DNA of 64,000 bases, taken from the NCBI GenBank assembly GCA_009746045.1, contig RPFO01000766.1, positions 163,501 to 227,500 of the forward strand. Reading direction: 5' to 3'. This stretch comes from Mesostigma viride. Taxonomy: Eukaryota > Streptophyta > Mesostigmatophyceae > Mesostigmatales > Mesostigmataceae. Below the pieces are notes generated by a model. The model saw nothing but the letters and a program-made list of their open reading frames with translations, was not told where the DNA came from and did not search any database. Both the position numbers and the translations under genes were made by a program. This document shows, one piece after another, positions 32,220 to 46,028 of this stretch (position 1 is the stretch's first letter; every line of letters begins with the position of its first letter).

Positions 32220-34894
32220 TGTTAAAGGGCATGTGTGATTATTATGGGGACTTAAATTAATAATTTGTAGGTGGTGAATCATTGCCAACTTAAGCGTCAG
32301 GAGCCAGGAAAATTATTTATTACGTCCATATGGTGTGGCTTTCCATGGCTACCTCAAGGTAGCGTGAACATTGGTAATTATGGTAGGTGAGTGGTGGCGG
32401 CGGCCCTGGTATGGGCATGGGCCGACAATGGGTCGATAACGACAGCTGGTATGTTGGAACATGGTGCATGCGCATGCATGACTCGGTACGGCATGGTATG
32501 ACATGCACATGACACAATACTATAATCTGGTGAAGATAGTGACCAATGGTCCTAGTGCCATTGTACAACTTGGCACATAGTCATAGTGTCCATTCACGTA
32601 GGACAAATCCCACTTAGGTACTACTATCTGAGCATATCTATTTGTTAATTAGGGCTCGAATACAATTGCCCGTATTATAGATTTCTGCACGGTCAGCATA
32701 ATGGGCATATTCAAGACAGGATTCTTGACACCCTCCTTGCACATGATGCTGTCTATAAATACAAATGCTAGATCCTGGGCGAGGGTAGTCGGGTACCTAA
32801 GTGGATTCCCTCCTTACACGACACCCTGGTCTTGATATAAAACAGCAAGAAAAATGAGGGCAAGGTTGTGTAGCCCCATATTGTCACATGGAGTGCGCCA
32901 CACGAGGGTGGAGCCAAACTGGAAACAGGCTCTTAAACTGTAAGGACTGGTTGCTCAGTGTTGAGTCTGGATGCAGACTGTAGCCGGTACTGGTTGATGC
33001 CAGGGTTGCAGCTGGAAACGTTGGGTACTGGTAGCTGCTGGTAAACCGGTGACGTCAGCTGTTGTGTGTGCACACACGATCTATGCTGTGTGTGGGTACA
33101 GTGTCTTGTGTGGTGCTGGTAGTGCTACTTTGACTTGTTTGCCAACAGGGTTTGGTGCAACTTACTGCAACTACTACAAGGTGAACTGTGACGTGAGGAT
33201 GTAGAGCTGGTTGCTGGACTGCTACTTGCTAGCTAGACAAGTGCGTGCAGCTGACTGCAGCTACTATCTACTCTACGCCTGTGGTGGAGAGTCATGCATG
33301 TGCTGCTGGGTGCTACTACTTCTCCTTGCTGGCTAGGCAAGTGTGGGTAGCTGCCTGCATGGACTATGCAGTGTACTCTGTTCCTGCTGGTGTTGCCTGC
33401 TGTGCTTGTTGATGCCAGTGTGATGGTGCTGATGGGACTGTGCTGTTACTGCTGCCTACATTACAGTATGGGGCAACTGGTTGCTAGTGGGTGTCTAGTG
33501 CTGGCACGTGATAGTGCAACTAGCTGTTACTGCTGCTAGTGGTGCCTGCAACTAGTTAAATGTGACTGAATTATAAAACGGCAACTAGTGCTGAAAACAA
33601 CGTGGGGAGTTAGTGAGCACCCTCCTTAGTGTGGTGTGCAGCTGTGTCAGCAGGCTGGCCTTGAGAGCAGGACCCAGGGAATGTTCCCTTTTTTCTTGGA
33701 AACTTGGAGCATGGCAGGCTCTGGGCTCTTGAAGTGATGACCGTTAAAAAGGAATTCCGGTTTAAAAGAATGCGCCCAAAAGAATGTTGATGCCACGCGA
33801 AATGGTGCCGGTACAAAAGAAAAACCGGTTCTCATGAAAAATTCTTGAGGTAAACAGCTCCGCCGATTTCTCGTCGATGCTCACAGCTCGCGCGGCTCAG
33901 TGGGAGCCCGTCAGTGACCCCGCGCCGATTGAACGCACTGCACTTGGCCAAAAATGTGCTGCCAGGTAAAAAATCACTGGCGCTGCCTGGAACCAGAGCC
34001 GGCACCTTTTGAGTGCCAGGCTTCAGCGCCGACGTCCCCATCACCGAAATGTTGGCGTTTGATCAGTTTCGGGCATATATAAGTATAAAAGCGTAGATCT
34101 GGCCTGCGCACCGGAGCTTGGGAAATTCTTGACGGATTTTAGCGACGGTAGGTGTCACCCCGAATATTTGGTGTTACCACACATTGAAGTAAGTCGATTG
34201 AAAGCCTTGAATTTCACGGTAGCATCTGCGCCATAATCATGGTCGTATCAAGTACAAGAATTCGACGAAGCTGCTCCGTATATGAAGATATAAACTATGA
34301 TCAAGGCGCTCAATAAATGTGAGCTGCCGCTTAGAGGTTGATTAATTCCGTTGAAAAATCTTGCCCCGGACCTCCGATGCCATGTTAAAGGGCATGGGGT
34401 TATTATTATGGGGACTTAAATTAATAATTTGTAGGTGGTGAATCATTGCCAACTTAAGCGTCAGGAGCCAGGAAAATTATTTATTACGTCCATATGGTGT
34501 GGCTTTCCATGGCTACCTCAAGGTAGCGTGAACATTGGTAATTATGGTAGGTGAGTGGTGGCGGCGGCCCTGGTATGGGCATGGGCCGACAATGGGTCGA
34601 TAACGACAGCTGGTATGTTGGAACATGGTGCATGCGCATGCATGACTCGGTACGGCATGGTATGACATGCACATGACACAACACTATAATCTGGTGAAGA
34701 TAGTGACCAATGGTCCTAGTGCCATTGTACAACTTGGCACATAGTCATAGTGTCCATTCACGTAGGACAAATCCCACTTAGGTACTACTATCCGAGCATA
34801 TCTATTTGTAAATTAGGGCTCGAATACAATTGCCCGTATTATAGATTTCTGCACGGTCAGCATAATGGGCATATTCAAGACAGGATTCTTGACA
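32220..34894. mobile_element. Non-autonomous LTR retrotransposon inside the satellite
   Basis: Direct terminal repeats of 511 and 512 bp lie at 32,220-32,730 and 34,383-34,894. Each begins TGTTAAAGGGC and ends CTTGACA, with the canonical TG...CA. GATGA is duplicated on both sides (32,215-32,219 and 34,895-34,899). The roughly 1.65-kb interior has no gag or pol, so it is a LARD/TRIM-type passenger that depends on another element. By eye the two LTRs differ at a little over 1% of positions, so the insertion is fairly young, and younger than the satellite it interrupts. Confidence 0.93.
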
Positions 34895-36891
34895 GATGAC
34901 ACCATGGGAGCCTGAATCCTCATCATTAATTACATAAATGCCATTCATGTACGTAGGCCAGCCATGGAGACACCATGGGAGCCTGAATCCTCCTCATTAA
35001 TTACATACATGCCATCCATGTACGTAGACAAGCCATGATGACCCCATGGGAGCCTGAATCCTCATCATTTTTTTTTTCTTTGACATCCATGTACGTAGAC
35101 GGGCCATGATGACACCATGGGAGCCTGAATCCTCATCATTAATTACATAAATGACATCCATGTACGTAGACGGGCCATGATGACACCATTGGAGCCTGAA
35201 TCCTCATCATTAATTACATACATGCCATCCATGTACGTACACGGGCCATGATGACACCATGGGAGCCTGAATCCTCCTCATTAATTACATACTTGCCATT
35301 CATGTACGTAGACGGGCCATGGAGACACCATGGGAGCCTGAATCCTCATCATTAATTACATAAATGCCATCCATGTACGTAGACAAGCCATGATGACACC
35401 ATGGGAGCCTGAATCCTCATCATTAATTACATAAATGCCATCCATGTACGTAGACAAGCCATGATGACACCATGGGAGCCTGAATCCTCATCATTAACTA
35501 CATACATGCCATCCATGTACGTACACGGGCCATGATGACACCATGGGAGCCTGAATCCTCCTCATTAATTACATACTTGCCATTCATGTACGTAGACGGG
35601 CCATGGAGACACCATGGGAGCCTGAATCCTCATCATTAATTACATAAATGCCATCCATGTACGTAGACAAGCCATGATGACACCATGGGAGCCTGAATCC
35701 TCATCATTATATACAAAAATGCCATCCATGTACGTAGACGGGCCATGATGACCCCATGGGAGCCTGAATCCTCATCATTAATTACATAAATGCCATTCAT
35801 GTACGTAGGCCAGCCATGATGACACCATGGGAGCCTGAATCCTCATCATTAATTACATACTTGCCATTCATGTACGTAGACGGGCCATGGAGACACCATG
35901 GGAGCCTGAATCCTCATCATTTACTATTCCTTGACATCCATGTACGTACACGGGCCATGATGACACCATGGGAGCCTGAATCCTCCTCATTTACTATTCC
36001 TTGACATCCATGTACGTAGACGGGCCATGATGACACCATGGGAGCCTGAATCCTCCTCATTAATTACATAAATGCCAACCATGTACGTAGACGGGCCATG
36101 ATGACACCATGGGAGCCTGAATCCTCATCATTACATACATAAAGGCCATCCATGTACGTAGGCCAGCCATGGAGACACCATGGGAGCCTGAATCCTCCTC
36201 ATTAATTACATAAAGGCCAACCATGTACGTAGACAAGCCATGATGACACCATGGGAGCCTGAATACTCATCATTTACTATTCCTTGACATCCATGTACGT
36301 GGACGGGCCATGATGACACCATGGGAGCCTGAATCCTCATGATTTACTATTCCTTGACATCCATGTACGTAGGCCAGCCATGGAGACACCATGGGAGCCT
36401 GAATCCTCCTCATTAATTACATACATGCCATCCATGTACGTAGACGGGCCATGGAGACACCATGGGAGCCTGAATCCTCATCATTAATTACATAAATGCC
36501 ATCCATGTACGTAGACAAGCCATGATGACACCATGGGAGCCTGAATCCTCATCATTAATTACATAAATGCCATCCATGTACGTAGACGGGCCATGATGAC
36601 ACCATGGGAGCCTGAATCCTCATCATTAACTACATACATGCCATCCATGTACGTACACGGGCCATGATGACACCATGGGAGCCTAAATCCTCCTCATTTT
36701 TTTTTTCTTTGACATCCATGTACGTAGACGGGCCATGATGACACCATGGGAGCCTGAATCCTCATCATTAATTACATAAATGACATCCATGTACGTAGAC
36801 GGGCCATGATGACACCATGGGAGCCTGAATCCTCCTCATTAATTACATAAATGCCAACCATGTACGTAGACAAGCCATGATGACACCATGG

Positions 36892-37773
36892 AGTTACGTT
36901 AAATAGTGCCGGAACCTTTTGCCGCCTGAGGCAAATCGGTCCGTCACACTATTTTGCCCGGAATAACCACTTCCGAGCACCCAAGTTAATTCGGCCGAAT
37001 TAACTTGGGTGCTCGGAAGTGGTTATTCCGGGCAAAATAGTGTGACGGACCGATTTGCCTCAGGCGGCAAAAGGTTCCGGCACTATTTAACGTAACTAAA
37101 ACCTGGCCTCGTGGAGGGGGGACGAAGAGCCCGAGACATCCGCCTAGGCCGCTGAGCACGCACCACTAAATGCGCCGGAGCTGCCTCAGTGAGGATTCGA
37201 ACCCCTGACCTCCAAGGTGCACGGGTTTTAGTTACGTTAAATAGTGCCGGAACCTTTTGCCGCCTGAGGCAAATCGGTCCGTAACACTATTTTGCCCGGA
37301 ATAACCACTTCCGAGCACCCAAGTTAATTCGGCCGAATTAACTTGGGTGCTCGGAAGTGGTTATTCCGGGCAAAATAGTGTTACGGACCGATTTGCCTCA
37401 GGCGGCAAAAGGTTCCGGCACTATTTAACCTAACTAAAACCCGTGCACCTTGGAGGTCAGGGGTTCGAATCCTCACTGAGGCAGCTCCGGCGCATTTAGT
37501 GGTGCGTGCTCAGCGGCCTAGGCGGATGTCTCGGGCTCTTCGTCCCCCCTCCACGAGGCCAGGTTTTAGTTAGGTTAAATAGTGCCGGAACCTTTTGCCG
37601 CCTGAGGCAAATCGGTCCGTCACACTATTTTGCCCGGAATAACCACTTCCGAGCACCCAAGTTCATTCGGCCGAATGAACTTGGGTGCTCGGAAGTGGTT
37701 ATTCCGGGCAAAATAGTGTGACGGACCGATTTGCCTCAGGCGGCAAAAGGTTCCGGCACTATTTAACCTAACT
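36892..37773. mobile_element. 882-bp palindrome of palindromes
   Basis: The structure is P1 (36,892-37,097), spacer (37,098-37,229), P2 (37,230-37,435), the same spacer inverted (37,436-37,567), then P3 (37,568-37,773), with lengths 206-132-206-132-206. Each P is itself a near-perfect inverted repeat, with AGTTA at the left tip, TAACT at the right, and a centre around TTCGGCCGAA. CATGG is duplicated on both sides (36,887-36,891 and 37,774-37,778), so the whole appears to have inserted as one unit into a satellite monomer. There is no coding. The class is unknown; foldback-type DNA element is the nearest description. Confidence 0.9.
37395..37483 (+). ncRNA. tRNA-like fold across the P2/spacer junction
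   Basis: GCCTCAG and CTGAGGC form a 7-bp acceptor-like stem. CGG and CCG enclose a loop containing GG (D-arm-like). GCAC and GTGC pair in the anticodon-arm position, ACCT and AGGT could form a variable arm, and GGTTCGAATCC is a perfect Pol III B box. The A box is degenerate and the anticodon loop is far too long. A mirror copy lies on the minus strand at 37,182-37,270. This may be a tRNA-derived relic or promoter rather than a working tRNA. Confidence 0.35.
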
Positions 37774-40700
37774 CATGGGAGCCTGAATCCTCATAATTTA
37801 CTATTCCTGGACATCCATGTACGTAGGCCAGCCATGATGACACCAATGGAGCCTGAATCCTCTTCATTTTTTTTATGAGAGGATTCAGGTTACATAAATG
37901 CCAACCATGTACGTAGACAAGCCATGATGACACCATGGGAGCCTGAATCCTCATCATTAATTACATAAATGCCATCCATGTACGTAGACGGGCCATGATG
38001 ACACCATGGGAGCCTGAATCCTCATCATTAACTACATACATGCCATCCATGTACGTACACGGGCCATGATGACACCATGGGAGCCTGAATCCTCATCATT
38101 AATTACATACTTGCCATTCATGTACGTAGACGGGCCATGGAGACACCATGGGAGCCTGAATCCTCATCATTAATTACATAAATGCCATCCATGTACGTAG
38201 ACAAGCCATGATGACACCATGGGAGCCTGAATCCTCATCATTATATACAAAAATGCCATCCATGTACGTAGACGGGCCATGATGACCCCATGGGAGCCTG
38301 AATCCTCATCATTAATTACATAAATGCCATTCATGTACGTAGGCCAGCCATGATGACACCATGGGAGCCTGAATCCTCATCATTAATTACATACTTGCCA
38401 TTCATGTACGTAGACGGGCCATGGAGACACCATGGGAGCCTGAATCCTCATCATTTACTATTCCTTGACATCCATGTACGTAGACGGGCCATGATGACAC
38501 CATGGGAGCCTGAATCCTCCTCATTAATTACATAAATGCCAACCATGTACGTAGACAAGCCATGATGACACCATGGGAGCCTGAATACTCATCATTTACT
38601 ATTCCTTGACATCCATGTACGTGGACGGGCCATGATGACACCATGGGAGCCTGAATCCTCATGATTTACTATTCCTTGACATCCATGTACGTAGGCCAGC
38701 CATGGAGACACCATGGGAGCCTGAATCCTCCTCATTAATTACATACATGCCATCCATGTACGTAGACAAGCCATGATGACACCATGGGAGCCTGAATCCT
38801 CATCATTAACTACATACATGCCATCCATGTACGTAGACGGGCCATGGAGACACCATGGGAGCCTGAATCCTCATCATTAATTACATAAATGCCATCCATG
38901 TACGTAGACAAGCCATGATGACACCATGGGAGCCTGAATCCTCATCATTAATTACATAAATGCCATCCATGTACGTAGACGGGCCATGATGACACCATGG
39001 GAGCCTGAATCCTCATCATTAACTACATACATGCCATCCATGTACGTACACGGGCCATGATGACACCATGGGAGCCTAAATCCTCCTCATTTTTTTTTCT
39101 TTGACATCCATGTACGTAGACGGGCCATGATGACACCATGGGAGCCTGAATCCTCATCATTATATACAAAAATGCCATCCATGTACGTAGACGGGCCATG
39201 ATGACCCCATGGGAGCCTGAATCCTCATCATTAATTACATAAATGCCAACCATGTACGTAGACAAGCCATGATGACACCATGGGAGCCTGAATCCTCATA
39301 ATTTACTATTCCTGGACATCCATGTACGTAGGCCAGCCATGATGACACCAATGGAGCCTGAATCCTCTTCATTTTTTTTATGAGAGGATTCAGGTTACAG
39401 AAATGCCAACCATGTACGTAGACAAGCCATGATGACACCATGGGAGCCTGAATCCTCATCATTAATTACATAAATGCCATCCATGTACGTAGACGGGCCA
39501 TGATGACACCATGGGAGCCTGAATCCTCATCATTAACTACATACATGCCATCCATGTACGTACACGGGCCATGATGACACCATGGGAGCCTGAATCCTCC
39601 TCATTAATTACATACTTGCCATTCATGTACGTAGACGGGCCATGGAGACACCATGGGAGCCTGAATCCTCATCATTAATTACATAAATGCCATCCATGTA
39701 CGTAGACAAGCCATGATGACACCATGGGAGCCTGAATCCTCATCATTATATACAAAAATGCCATCCATGTACGTAGACGGGCCATGATGACCCCATGGGA
39801 GCCTGAATCCTCATCATTAATTACATAAATGCCATTCATGTACGTAGGCCAGCCATGATGACACCATGGGAGCCTGAATCCTCATCATTAATTACATACT
39901 TGCCATTCATGTACGTAGACGGGCCATGGAGACACCATGGGAGCCTGAATCCTCATCATTTACTATTCCTTGACATCCATGTACGTAGACGGGCCATGAT
40001 GACACCATGGGAGCCTGAATCCTCCTCATTAATTACATAAATGCCAACCATGTACGTAGACAAGCCATGATGACACCATGGGAGCCTGAATACTCATCAT
40101 TTACTATTCCTTGACATCCATGTACGTGGACGGGCCATGATGACACCATGGGAGCCTGAATCCTCATGATTTACTATTCCTTGACATCCATGTACGTAGG
40201 CCAGCCATGGAGACACCATGGGAGCCTGAATCCTCCTCATTAATTACATACATGCCATCCATGTACGTAGACAAGCCATGATGACACCATGGGAGCCTGA
40301 ATCCTCATCATTAACTACATACATGCCATCCATGTACGTAGACGGGCCATGGAGACACCATGGGAGCCTGAATCCTCATCATTAATTACATAAATGCCAT
40401 CCATGTACGTAGACAAGCCATGATGACACCATGGGAGCCTGAATCCTCATCATTAATTACATAAATGCCATCCATGTACGTAGACGGGCCATGATGACAC
40501 CATGGGAGCCTGAATCCTCATCATTAACTACATACATGCCATCCATGTACGTACACGGGCCATGATGACACCATGGGAGCCTAAATCCTCCTCATTTTTT
40601 TTTCTTTGACATCCATGTACGTAGACGGGCCATGATGACACCATGGGAGCCTGAATCCTCATCATTAATTACATAAATGACATCCATGTACGTAGACGGG

Positions 40701-41788
40701 CCATGATGACACCATGGGAGCCTGAATCCTCCTCATTAATTACATAAATGCCAACCATGTACGTAGACAAGCCATGATGACACCATGGGAGCCTGAATCC
40801 TCATAATTTACTATTCCTGGACATCCATGTACGTAGGCCAGCCATGATGACACCAATGGAGCCTGAATCCTCTTCATTTTTTTTATGAGAGGATTCAGGT
40901 TACATAAATGCCAACCATGTACGTAGACAAGCCATGATGACACCATGGGAGCCTGAATCCTCATCATTAATTACATAAATGCCATCCATGTACGTAGACG
41001 GGCCATGATGACACCATGGGAGCCTGAATCCTCATCATTAACTACATACATGCCATCCATGTACGTACACGGGCCATGATGACACCATGGGAGCCTGAAT
41101 CCTCCTCATTAATTACATACTTGCCATTCATGTACGTAGACGGGCCATGGAGACACCATGGGAGCCTGAATCCTCATCATTAATTACATAAATGCCATCC
41201 ATGTACGTAGACAAGCCATGATGACACCATGGGAGCCTGAATCCTCATCATTATATACAAAAATGCCATCCATGTACGTAGACGGGCCATGATGACCCCA
41301 TGGGAGCCTGAATCCTCATCATTAAATACATAAATGCCATCCATGTACGTAGACGGGCCATGATGACACCCTGGGAGCCTAAATCCTCATCATTAATTAC
41401 AAAATCGCCATCCATGTACGTAGACGGGCCATGATGACACCATGGGAGCCTGAATCCTCATCATTTACTATTCCTTGACATCCATGTACGTACACGGGCC
41501 ATGATGACACCATGGGAGCCTGAATCCTCATCATTTTTTTTTCTTTGACATCCATGTACGTAGACGGGCCATGATGACACCATGGGAGCCTGAATCCTCC
41601 TCATTAATTACATAAATGCCAACCATGTACGTAGACGGGCCATGATGACACCATGGGAGCCTGAATCCTCATCATTACTTACATAAAGGCCATCCATGTA
41701 CGTAGGCCAGCCATGGAGACACCATGGGAGCCTGAATCCTCCTCATTAATTACATAAATGCCAACCATGTACGTAGACAAGCCATGAT

Positions 41789-42166
41789 AGTTAGTCTAAG
41801 TCTCCCGCCTGTAGCCTAAGTGGACACGTGCCAGCACCGCCGGCGCCCAATTGGGTACTGGGACGGTGCTGGACTAGAGCAGTCATGGCATGGACACGTG
41901 GCTATACTCAGTATGTGATGAGCCGGTACCTCAGTACCGGGACTGTAGTTGTCATGTTAGGACTGACTAGATCAGGTTGTAACTGATAGGCTAGTCCGTC
42001 CAGGATCAGTAAGTTAGTTTAACTTACGCAAAGTCTGGCCAGCCATCGTTGACGGCTGGCCAGCAGTATATGTGCCATTCTATCCTAATGCCAAGGTGTC
42101 TCGTCGTTCACGCACACACACGCCATTTGGCAGTGCCCGAGCATTCCAGCTTTGTGTTGCATAACT
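41789..42166 (+). repeat. 5' LTR of the Copia-like element
   Basis: A 378-bp direct repeat partner of 48,926-49,303. It contains an internal inverted pair, CTGGCCAGCC and GGCTGGCCAG, near 42,030-42,065, just ahead of a TATATGTG stretch that may be the promoter. Confidence 0.93.
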
Positions 42167-42270
42167 TGCATTAAAAACCTCCAAAAACATACACGACAAA
42201 ACGACGAGCGTGCGAAACGTACAGTTCGCAAACACCCATTTCCATTTTTTTTACCCATCTTTTTGAACTA

Positions 42271-43902
42271 ATGGCTCCCAAGAACAACAAGGGAAAGGCC
42301 CTTGTGGGCGCGACTTCCTCGGAGGAGGAGTCGCCGTCGGTGACGAGGTACCAGTCGTCGTCGTCCCCGATGTCCGATGACTCGGGGACGTCGGACTCGA
42401 TCCTGGAAAGTATGCGCCAGGATTACGAGAACCGGGATGCTCAGGATCCCATGCATCCTGAGGATGCGGCGATGGCGGCAGCCGACCCGACGTACCGTGA
42501 CGTTGTGGAGAACGTCGTGGTGCGCGTTCCCCTGATGCGTAGGGCGCGGGGGTCGACCCCGGTGGTGCGTCAGAGGGGACCACCATATGCACCACGTGGT
42601 GCGGGGGCGGGGCCCGAGTCGGAGGAGGAGGAGAGTGGGGAGTCCGACAGCGTGTCGGAAACCAGCTCGCTGGGTTTGTTTGGACTGCAGCCATCGTCGG
42701 CAGACGAGGCGCGCAGTGCGCAGGTGGCAGCAGATGCTGCCATGGCGCAGAGCCTGCAGGAGCAGGAGTCCGCAGAAGAGCGGAGGTTGGCAGTGCGCGC
42801 ACGTGAGCGCGCCCAACAAATGGAGGATGCTGCCCAGGTCCGCGCGGCATTGATGAGGAGGTCAGAGTCGCCGAGGTCAGCGTCGCCGACCCATGAAGTG
42901 GTGCGGAGGGCGGACCTGGCGTGTTTCCAGCGCCTTCGACGGTCGGCAACGATCCCGAGGGAGATTGATGGAGTGCTGCAGGAGTCGGAGTATTCTTTGA
43001 CGGGTCCGTCGGCGTCCGAAGCGGACGACCTGGTGGAGATGACGCCGGCTATGCAGGCGCGAGAGAAGGAGGCTCAGAGGAGGCTCGCGGTCTTCAAGGC
43101 GGAGAGGGAGAAGAAGCAGCGGAGGCGGAACGTGATCGCGCAGAGGAAGCTGCGCGAGCAGCAAGAGCGTGACAGGGCGGAGGCGCTCGCGGCCAGGATT
43201 CGGGTGAAGATGTCTCACACCAAGGTGAGGTGTGAGCGTCTCACCCGCGACCTGAAGAGCTGGAAATACCGGAAGGTCGCGGAGATAGCACCTTTGCAGG
43301 GGCCGGCTCGTCGGGAAGCCGAGGAGCGCTACCGCAGGCATCTGGCCGCCTGGGAGGAAAGCGTAGGTCGCCTGGAGAGGCGTATGCTGAAGCAGCGACG
43401 CCGTATGTCGAAGAACATCAAGAAGGCTGCGGTGAGGGGATGCATGGGGGAGGCGGTAAGAGCTGAATTTGGTTTGATGCCGGATGAACGCATTTCTACC
43501 GAACAACTCTACCATTTTTTGTCGCAGCCAACGCATACCATTCAAACCGAGACGGCACAGCGGCAAGGACCAGGGTGACGCACCGGGGCGAACCCGGTCC
43601 AGCGACCTTGTCCACCGGGAGGACATCCGGAGGCAACTCCACTGGCCCAGCAGATGCTGGACGAGGGGCGGGAGCTCACCCCGGGCGAGCATGGCCGCCT
43701 AGCAGACACGGTGGCGAGGCTGGTGGCCTCGCTGAAGCCAACAAAACGCAGGGCACCGGAGGAGGCGTGCCAGCCACAGCAAAAACGCAGGAGGGACGAG
43801 AGGGACGAGGGGGAGGATGACGGGGAGAGGGGGGGCAACCAGGGCAGGGGTGGACATGGCACCCAGGAGTCTGCACCAACACGGCACGAGGGCGGGGAGC
43901 GG

Positions 43903-43934
<32 letters not shown>

Positions 43935-44740
43935 GCAGCAGCAGCCACAACCAGCAGGAACGACCACAACCTCCAATATGGCCTTGAACAGGCCCAGGTT
44001 TGATCCAAAAAAGAAAGAGGACAAGCTAGTGTTTCCGGGTTTGCCAGAGGGCCACACCCAGGACGAAGCTAGGGAGTGGTTGTTTAAGTTGTCACATGCA
44101 TATGCTAGCGACAATGTCCGTGATTGGTTTGCCTCTCTACGTGCGTCCACACCCATCCATCAATCTGCCAAGCCTATCCAGCAGTTGGTACAATTGTACC
44201 AAAAGCGTGCCAGCAGCGGGGTAGACGTGGCAGAAAATGTGTTGTGGGCGCAGTTCATGGTTGATCTTAGGGCACTTGTTACCACGGGGGAGCACTTAGA
44301 AGTGCTTAAGGGCTTCCAGTGGATAGAGGCCTATAAGGTCAATAAGCGTGACTATGTGAGTGACAACAAAAAATATGTCATGTACATAGAGGGAGATGAG
44401 GAGCTGAAGAAGCTCAATGCCAAGTACCTAGTACACCTATGGCTACAAAAGGCAGAACTGGACCCACCACCCTGTCAGTAATCCTGGCAGGTCTAAAGGA
44501 TAAGTGGGAGGACTTTAGGAAGGCAATGGCCTATGTGCAGCAATGCCTAGAGCCGTTTGCTGCTGCAGCCAAGGAGGGAAAGGTGAAGCAGGTAAAGGGG
44601 GAGGAAGCCTCAGGTACGGGGCTCTCCAAGAAGCAGATGCAGTCGCTGGTAGCCCAGGTAAAGGCGGTAATGGGGGGGATAAAAACAAAAACAACAAAAG
44701 TGGGGGAGGTGGAAACAAGGGGGGGGAAAGAACAATAACA
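42271..44740 (+). pseudogene. Gag-like region of the Copia-like element
   Basis: Opens with a Ser/Glu-rich segment, then a long Arg/Glu/Ala-rich coiled-coil stretch, then a Gln run and a more ordinary folded part. This is consistent with a capsid precursor of an LTR element. It is part of the broken element and is described only as such. Confidence 0.6.
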
Positions 44741-45245
44741 ATAAAAACAGAAAACAAAGTGGGGGAGCTAGCAAGCCAGGGGGTGCTAAGCCAGCAGGGG
44801 GGGACAAGAGGTTGCCTCATGACCCCACCAAGCATTGCACTAGGTGCCTTTGTAAGGGGCACCTAAAAGATGACTGCTGGAAAGGCAAACCCGACTATGG
44901 TTCTGACGTTGATGTTTGTCCTGGATGCTGGAAAACACGTCACCCCATTGCAGCAGGAGCGCGCTGCACGGCACCCAGGCACAACAAGACCACGCCAGGG
45001 CGCTACAACCGCGCGGGGGCGGCAGACCAGGGTGACACCTGTAAGCTACCCTCACCATTTTTCACAAATGGTTTCCTGTTACCTTCTGTCTGCCAAGTGT
45101 TGCCTGAGTGTGATGATGTGGATTGGGAAGTGGCATATGACATGACACTGTCACACATGATGCGTGACCCACCATAGCTTCCCTTAGTGCAGCAGCAGAA
45201 AAGGTAATCACGTATGGTGCTCTAGCAGAGCAACTGCACAAGGTT

Positions 45246-46028
45246 ATGGGCCATGAGGCTGTGGCTGAAAGGCTAGCCAATAAAATACAAGGCCATGATC
45301 TGGAACAGATGTGCAGGCACGTACGTAAGCACTGTGAGCAATGTCAGCTATATGCTCCTAAGCCCAGAAAATGGCATGTGGCCACACCACCACTGGCTAG
45401 AGGCAAACTGGTTGGGGATGTTATACACGTGGTGAAGGACACGGTATACTACCTAGTCATAAAGGATGCCTGGTCAAGGTTTGTGGTAGTGGAGCCCCTG
45501 CCTGGGATGGATAAAGAGCAGCTGCACAGAGCTTTACAGATAGCCTTGGCACGTTTTCACCCCATTGAAAAAGTAATGCTGGATCAGCAGTTTCTCTGCA
45601 TCCAGGACAGGAATGACCTGCCCAAGATAGAAGTGTCTGGGGCTCAAGATCATGAACGTCAGGGGTTGGTAGAACGTACCATGAGAGCCATCAGGGATGT
45701 GATAAGAAAAATGCCATCCAGGTTGGCTGACTCTGGTAGCTATGCTGACAGGGCATCTTGGGCAGCAGGGGTGACTACCCAGCTAAACGCCAAACCAATA
45801 ATGTCCTCACCTTTTGGGGAAATCACCCCAACTGGCCTTCAGTCAGGCAGCTATGCTTCAGAGGTACACACTCACTACAACACACAAAGGCAGCACTTAG
45901 CCAAGTTGCTGGCAAAGAAAGACAAAAACAATGCCAGGCCTGTGTTTGAAGTGGGGGACCATGTGTTTTTTTCAGAGAGGGTGACAGAGGAAGAGCACAC
46001 TCTGCCAGATGGCACGGTCCAGCTGTAG
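45246..46028 (+). pseudogene. Integrase region of the Copia-like element
   Basis: An N-terminal His/Cys zinc-binding-like segment (HVRKHCEQCQLY) leads into an integrase-core-like domain (VIKDAWSRFVVVEPLPG, then GLVERTMRAIRDVI). The position relative to the gag-like and RT regions fits the Copia order. Confidence 0.75.

Noticed and set aside
32320-34732. Two identical 82-codon minus-strand frames
   Set aside because: They lie in the two LTRs of the non-autonomous element and are identical because the LTRs are; no gene.
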